The translations under genes and the position numbers were made by a program. Below, piece after piece: positions 60,317-64,000 of a stretch of DNA of 64,000 nt. The DNA is from Poronia punctata. Lineage: Eukaryota; Ascomycota; Sordariomycetes; Xylariales; Xylariaceae. A model generated the notes under the pieces. The model worked only from the letters and a program-made list of their open reading frames with translations, searched no databases and was not told where the DNA came from. Numbering within the stretch: position 1 is the stretch's first letter; each line of letters starts with the position of its first letter. The stretch is taken from the NCBI GenBank assembly GCA_022579005.1, contig MU401479.1:131297-195296 (forward strand), in the 5' to 3' direction.

Positions 60317-61708
60317 CTATAGCTTCGATCTAAAGGCAAACGGATACGCCGCATTGGCAGGGTTTGCCATCGTCATCGTCATCATCGCTCTACCATTGGC
60401 TTTCTTCATGGCATAATTCAACCGCCTCTTCTTCTGTCGTGGACGGTCTTCTCCGGGACAACACCCGCATCTCTGGGGCGGAGGTAGCGTCTCGAGATAG
60501 GTTCCTCGTGCGATGGCATCTAGACGTGCTTGTTCCATCTGTATTCTCCTATCGTGGCCTTTTTGGCATATCGTTAGTCGACTAGCACACTGGCCAAAAC
60601 AAGGCAGACACTCACTGAGTTCGGCAGCACGTTGGCGGTCCTTGGGTTGTACCCATTCATACAGCATAGCCCGTTCAGGGAAGAGATTCACGAGTGTATA
60701 CAAGTGTCTCTCCTCCGTCTGCTCCCTCGTCTTGATACATACGGGTTCGACGTGTCCGTTTTCCATAAACACCAACCGTCCGTCGATGAGACGGGGCAGG
60801 ACGTTGTTCTGTCGGTAAATTACTCCCTGGAGGCCCTGCTTTTGCCGTTCTTCGGGGAAGACCACCATGGGGAACTTCTCGTGGAACTTGGTCTCGACAA
60901 TGTCCCATTCTTGAGCAAAGTCGACGCGTTGATACCGGATGTAGTCCAACTCTTCAACCATGTACTTGATATTGCAGTGTGGGTGGTCCTTGGGTTTTGC
61001 ACGGCGCTTCCTGTTCTCCCTGGCAGGCACTAACTGTCGGCTATGCTCCCTGTGGTAAGAATCGCCATGGGGAGACTCCCCGTTGTAGCCATAGGGTCCT
61101 GTCTGACGAAGGCCTTGCAGTGGTGGCAATGGGCCCTTGTTTTCGACTACGCGTAGGTAGTTGAGCTTTTCCGTTATGGGGTCTTGAGCCATGAATAAGC
61201 TTGGTCTCCTCGAGCCGAAATCAGCCTCGCTAGGTTCTGGGCTAGTACTCGGTGTGAGCAGTGGAGTTGGCTCCGGCGAATGGCTGAAGTGGTCGTCGTA
61301 AGGTAATAAGAGGCTTCGAAAACCGGGTAGCGAGATGGACCCGTCAGCATCGCTGCGCCTGTCTTCGTACTCTCTTTCCAGCGGCCATATCGGTGGTTGA
61401 CCGAAGCTGCCAGGTACCACACAGGCCGGCTTGAAAGTCACCTCCCCCTTGGCCGAGACGGGGGATGGTAGCCTCATTGACATGGGCGAGTCGACTTCGG
61501 AGGTCGTTTCTTGGGATGATGGGGTGTTATGGGCTAGTATAGGTACACGGTAACGGAAATCCCACATCTGAGGTGTTGATGATGAGACTCGAGCGACTCT
61601 CGTTCGCCTCAGCTCCATATTTGTAGGGTTGCGCCGGCTCTCATCACGCTCCGTAGGCACGATACCTTTTGGGAAAGGAAACTGTTGGACAGCTTCAGAG
61701 ACAGCCAT
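60317..61708 (-). CDS. Conserved Pezizomycotina protein of unknown function
   Basis: An open frame of 463 codons from ATG 61708. A likely intron at 60615-60559 (57 nt; GTGAGT donor, GACTAAC branch site, AAAAAG acceptor) is a multiple of three, so the frame stays open either way; splicing gives 444 residues. Residues 1-235 are Pro/Ser-rich and probably disordered. Residues about 245-362 form a dense globular domain (YMVEELDYIRYQRVDF, WDIVETKFHEKFP, LQGVIYRQNN, LFPERAMLYEWV). I believe its relatives occur widely in filamentous ascomycetes, possibly as a Myb/SANT-like regulator fold, but I cannot name it. The preceding NRKRRAKPK and the later RQKKRR look like nuclear localisation signals, so a nuclear role is plausible. 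A CGCCPGED motif follows the domain. Confidence 0.8.
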   Translation of the reverse strand: MAVSEAVQQFPFPKGIVPTERDESRRNPTNMELRRTRVARVSSSTPQMWDFRYRVPILAHNTPSSQETTSEVDSPMSMRLPSPVSAKGEVTFKPACVVPGSFGQPPIWPLEREYEDRRSDADGSISLPGFRSLLLPYDDHFSHSPEPTPLLTPSTSPEPSEADFGSRRPSLFMAQDPITEKLNYLRVVENKGPLPPLQGLRQTGPYGYNGESPHGDSYHREHSRQLVPARENRKRRAKPKDHPHCNIKYMVEELDYIRYQRVDFAQEWDIVETKFHEKFPMVVFPEERQKQGLQGVIYRQNNVLPRLIDGRLVFMENGHVEPVCIKTREQTEERHLYTLVNLFPERAMLYEWVQPKDRQRAAELSECLPCFGQCASRLTICQKGHDRRIQMEQARLDAIARGTYLETLPPPQRCGCCPGEDRPRQKKRRLNYAMKKANGRAMMTMTMANPANAAYPFAFRSKL

Positions 61709-64000
61709 TTTGGACGAAGCCCAACAAGCCCAACCGGCGTAAAGCGTAAAAAGTGTGTAGACGTAGACTGTAGGATAGAGCCACGGGAAGTCTAGGGCTC
61801 AAGATATACTTAAAGCCTGATGCAACAAGACCGTTGAAGTGGAGTCTGGGCTGTCAGGGAAAAGGAAGGAGAGGTGAGGATATATCTATGAAACCTGAAT
61901 GGTATCGAAAAAAGGAAGATGGTGTAGCTGTTAGGCCGAAAGACGGAATAGGTGACCTGATATACCTATGCCAGCTATTAAACGCATACTGCAAGTCTTT
62001 CGTGTGAGGAGTAAATATCACGTCCAGCAGGCAGGCTCTTCCCTTGCCAGACACACCCCGCGGGTGCTTTTATTGACTTGGTCTGTAGTGTTGTTAGTAA
62101 ACGACTAGACTAGGGCTAGAGCTGCCTGGTAGATCTAGGATGCCTGGTACGGCTGTGGTAGGGTTGATAGGTAAAGCAAATAATGTTGTTTTGGTATCAG
62201 TTGGTATACATGGGACACCTGGGACACCTGGTACACGCTGGTGGTAGGTACTTTGGGACTATGGTACCTAGCAAGGCGGCGGAGAGGGGAAGAGGAGAAG
62301 GAAGGTATGTCTCGGACGGTCAACGTGTGGCAGTAGCTCGGGAGAGAAGGAAAGAACATTGCCTCCTCCAGCCCAGTGGCTGCGGGTTGCTGATGATTGT
62401 CGCTGATTGGTACTGGAGACGGCGCAAGGGGGCTTACCTTAACTTGTCCAACAGGCCTCTCGGCACGCCTACACCCTGTTTCAATACTACCTCGCGCGCA
62501 CAGAATCTGAGAAGGTAGGCAGGTCAATGTTATCCCGCTCCGCATGCATCCGCCGAGGGTTGGAAGGGAGTCCAGTCTGTCCAGATACGCGCTGGACGGA
62601 TATACTGGCAGACCAAAACGTAAAACATATTATAGGTTACGGTAGGTACTTACTTAGGTGTCGGAGGCACAACAGCAAGTAGAACAAGAGGGGGCGGACG
62701 GGAGAAGGGCAGTCTAGGAATTTCTTCAGGCGAGGGACGAGAGACACATGGTAGGTTGGAGCCGCTGTAGAGAGGGCATGGATGTAGCTAGGAAAGTTAT
62801 GTTTAGAGTATGTAAAGGTCTCCGTAGCTACCCAATGCAACGGCCTCTTTTGTTTTCGCCTGTTGCTTTCGTGCGTCGAGAGATGATCTTTTTCCCATCT
62901 GCACCCGCCTAATCTTCATGTTCTGGGAGCATAATCAAGCGGTCACTCACTGGACCCCATTCTCTCGGGCTCGTCCTCACCGGTTTTAATGAAGAAGCAA
63001 GCCTATCCGACACTGTGACCAGGCGAAAAAATCCCACGATGGCACGCTATTCACTGATTTGAATACGCATCCAGAGTGTCGGAACGGTGACGACCTTCTC
63101 ATTGGATATCGCTCCGGAGGACCCCATGAACACAAAACCGAGTCTAACTAAGCAGGGACAACATTATGCAAGACGGTGGGGAAGATGGCCGTGCCAAATC
63201 CCGTGAATATGCCCGCAAACACACACCTACTATGTACGTGAAGAGAAATGTCGTTAGGGTACATCTCTACGCCTACTTGTCTATGTTGGGGCAGATCTAG
63301 GGCTGGGTCTGGGCGCTTTGGTCCTTTTTTCCATCGCACAAATCCCGACGTAGGGGCCACGGCCCGTGAGCAAATGTGTGATGGCGCGATGGAGTGGCCC
63401 GGAGGCGGCGTAGATAGCGGATAAAAGACAGGGTCGTCGACAATCGCCGGGTACGCTTAAATAAACAGCAATAAGTCCTAACGAATACACTAATAATAAA
63501 TGATACTGACCATACATACCATAGTCAGCCGCAACAAGGGAGGATTTTAAGTATTATGAGAAAGGAACCTAACCTAGGTGAGTACCCGGTCAGCCGTGCC
63601 CACTCGGCAGGTGGGCTCATCTCACAGGCACAGGTAGGTACGCCTACGCTAGTCTAAGTACGTACATACACGAAGAAGGTGCAGAACAGATAACATAGGT
63701 CGAGTTTTGTACTCGTTACCGTATGTCGAGGTCAGAAACATGATGGGTAGGTGCCTCTTAACCAGGTTATGTTTGTTGGCTTGTGTTTACAGGGACCAAC
63801 AGACTCCAGAGCAAGCAAGCGATCAAGCAATCAAGCTTGTTCATTAGGTACCATTAGGTATGATGATATGACATTCGTTGTCCTGTACAGTTGTCGAATT
63901 GGCAATTGCGCGCAGTTGTGGGAGCATGGGTTGATGTAATTGGGCCTTTAGGTAGCCTGTTGTCTTGGAAAATGAGGTCTTGAGTGTCGACTGCCTCCCT
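61709..64000. other. Gene-free right end
   Basis: Should contain the promoter and 5' leader of the gene at 61708. No other gene was recognised. A small hairpin (GCCCAC, 7-nt loop, GTGGGC) lies at 63598-63616. Confidence 0.5.
62211..62239. repeat. Three 9-bp tandem units (TGGGACACC-like)
   Basis: Two copies of TGGGACACC followed by a diverged TGGTACACG, in intergenic DNA. Confidence 0.8.

Noticed and set aside
1..64000. tRNA, 5S rRNA and CRISPR arrays
   Set aside because: T-arm-like GGTTCGA words were inspected (for example near 17209, 18795 and 32941) but lack matching acceptor and D-arm structure; no regularly spaced direct repeats with unique spacers exist.

Overview
The window comes from a filamentous ascomycete (Pezizomycotina, most likely a Sordariomycete). 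The supporting signs are short introns (about 50-75 nt, GTRAGT donors, CTAAC-like branch sites, YAG acceptors), mostly single-copy eukaryotic genes, long gene-free intergenic tracts, and a TIR-bounded AT-rich block that looks like repeat-induced point mutation (RIP). No prokaryotic, rRNA, tRNA or CRISPR feature was found.

Layout. 1-4.36 kb: gene-free, with microsatellites. 4.36-8.24 kb: two divergent genes. One is a seven-exon 2-oxoglutarate/Fe(II) oxygenase on the minus strand. The other is a small 145-residue protein on the plus strand made of five F-S-P-A-Q-W repeats; a degenerate version of the same repeat forms the C-terminal tail of the oxygenase. 8.7-10.3 kb: Erf4 subunit of the Ras palmitoyltransferase. 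13.1-14.7 kb: an unnamed membrane protein. 19.5-23.2 kb: a secretory-pathway TM7S3/TM198-like (DUF4203) protein. 24.7-26.4 kb: the STE3-type a-factor pheromone receptor. 30.7-32.7 kb: an MFS (DHA1-like) transporter. 33.3-38.5 kb: the ER ubiquitin ligase Doa10/Ssm4. 40.6-42.1 kb: an AMPK-type glycogen-binding-domain protein. 42.7-52.0 kb: a 9.25-kb AT-rich block with perfect 20-bp terminal inverted repeats and no surviving gene. 53.6-54.8 kb: an aminoglycoside-phosphotransferase-like kinase. 55.3-56.8 kb: Iwr1, the RNA polymerase II import factor. 60.3-61.7 kb: a conserved fungal protein of unknown function. The rest is intergenic.

Most genes are independent housekeeping or signalling genes (membrane-protein degradation, Ras lipidation, mating signalling, Pol II assembly) and do not form a cluster. 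The exception is the oxygenase/repeat-protein pair. The same short repeat is found both as a stand-alone repeat protein and as an extension of the neighbouring enzyme, which suggests the two proteins work together, for example as enzyme and peptide substrate or through a shared docking module. I know of no described system with this arrangement, and it is the best candidate for something new here. The second unusual feature is the AT-rich element, whose interior has almost no TpC/GpA dinucleotides in places, in addition to ordinary RIP signs.
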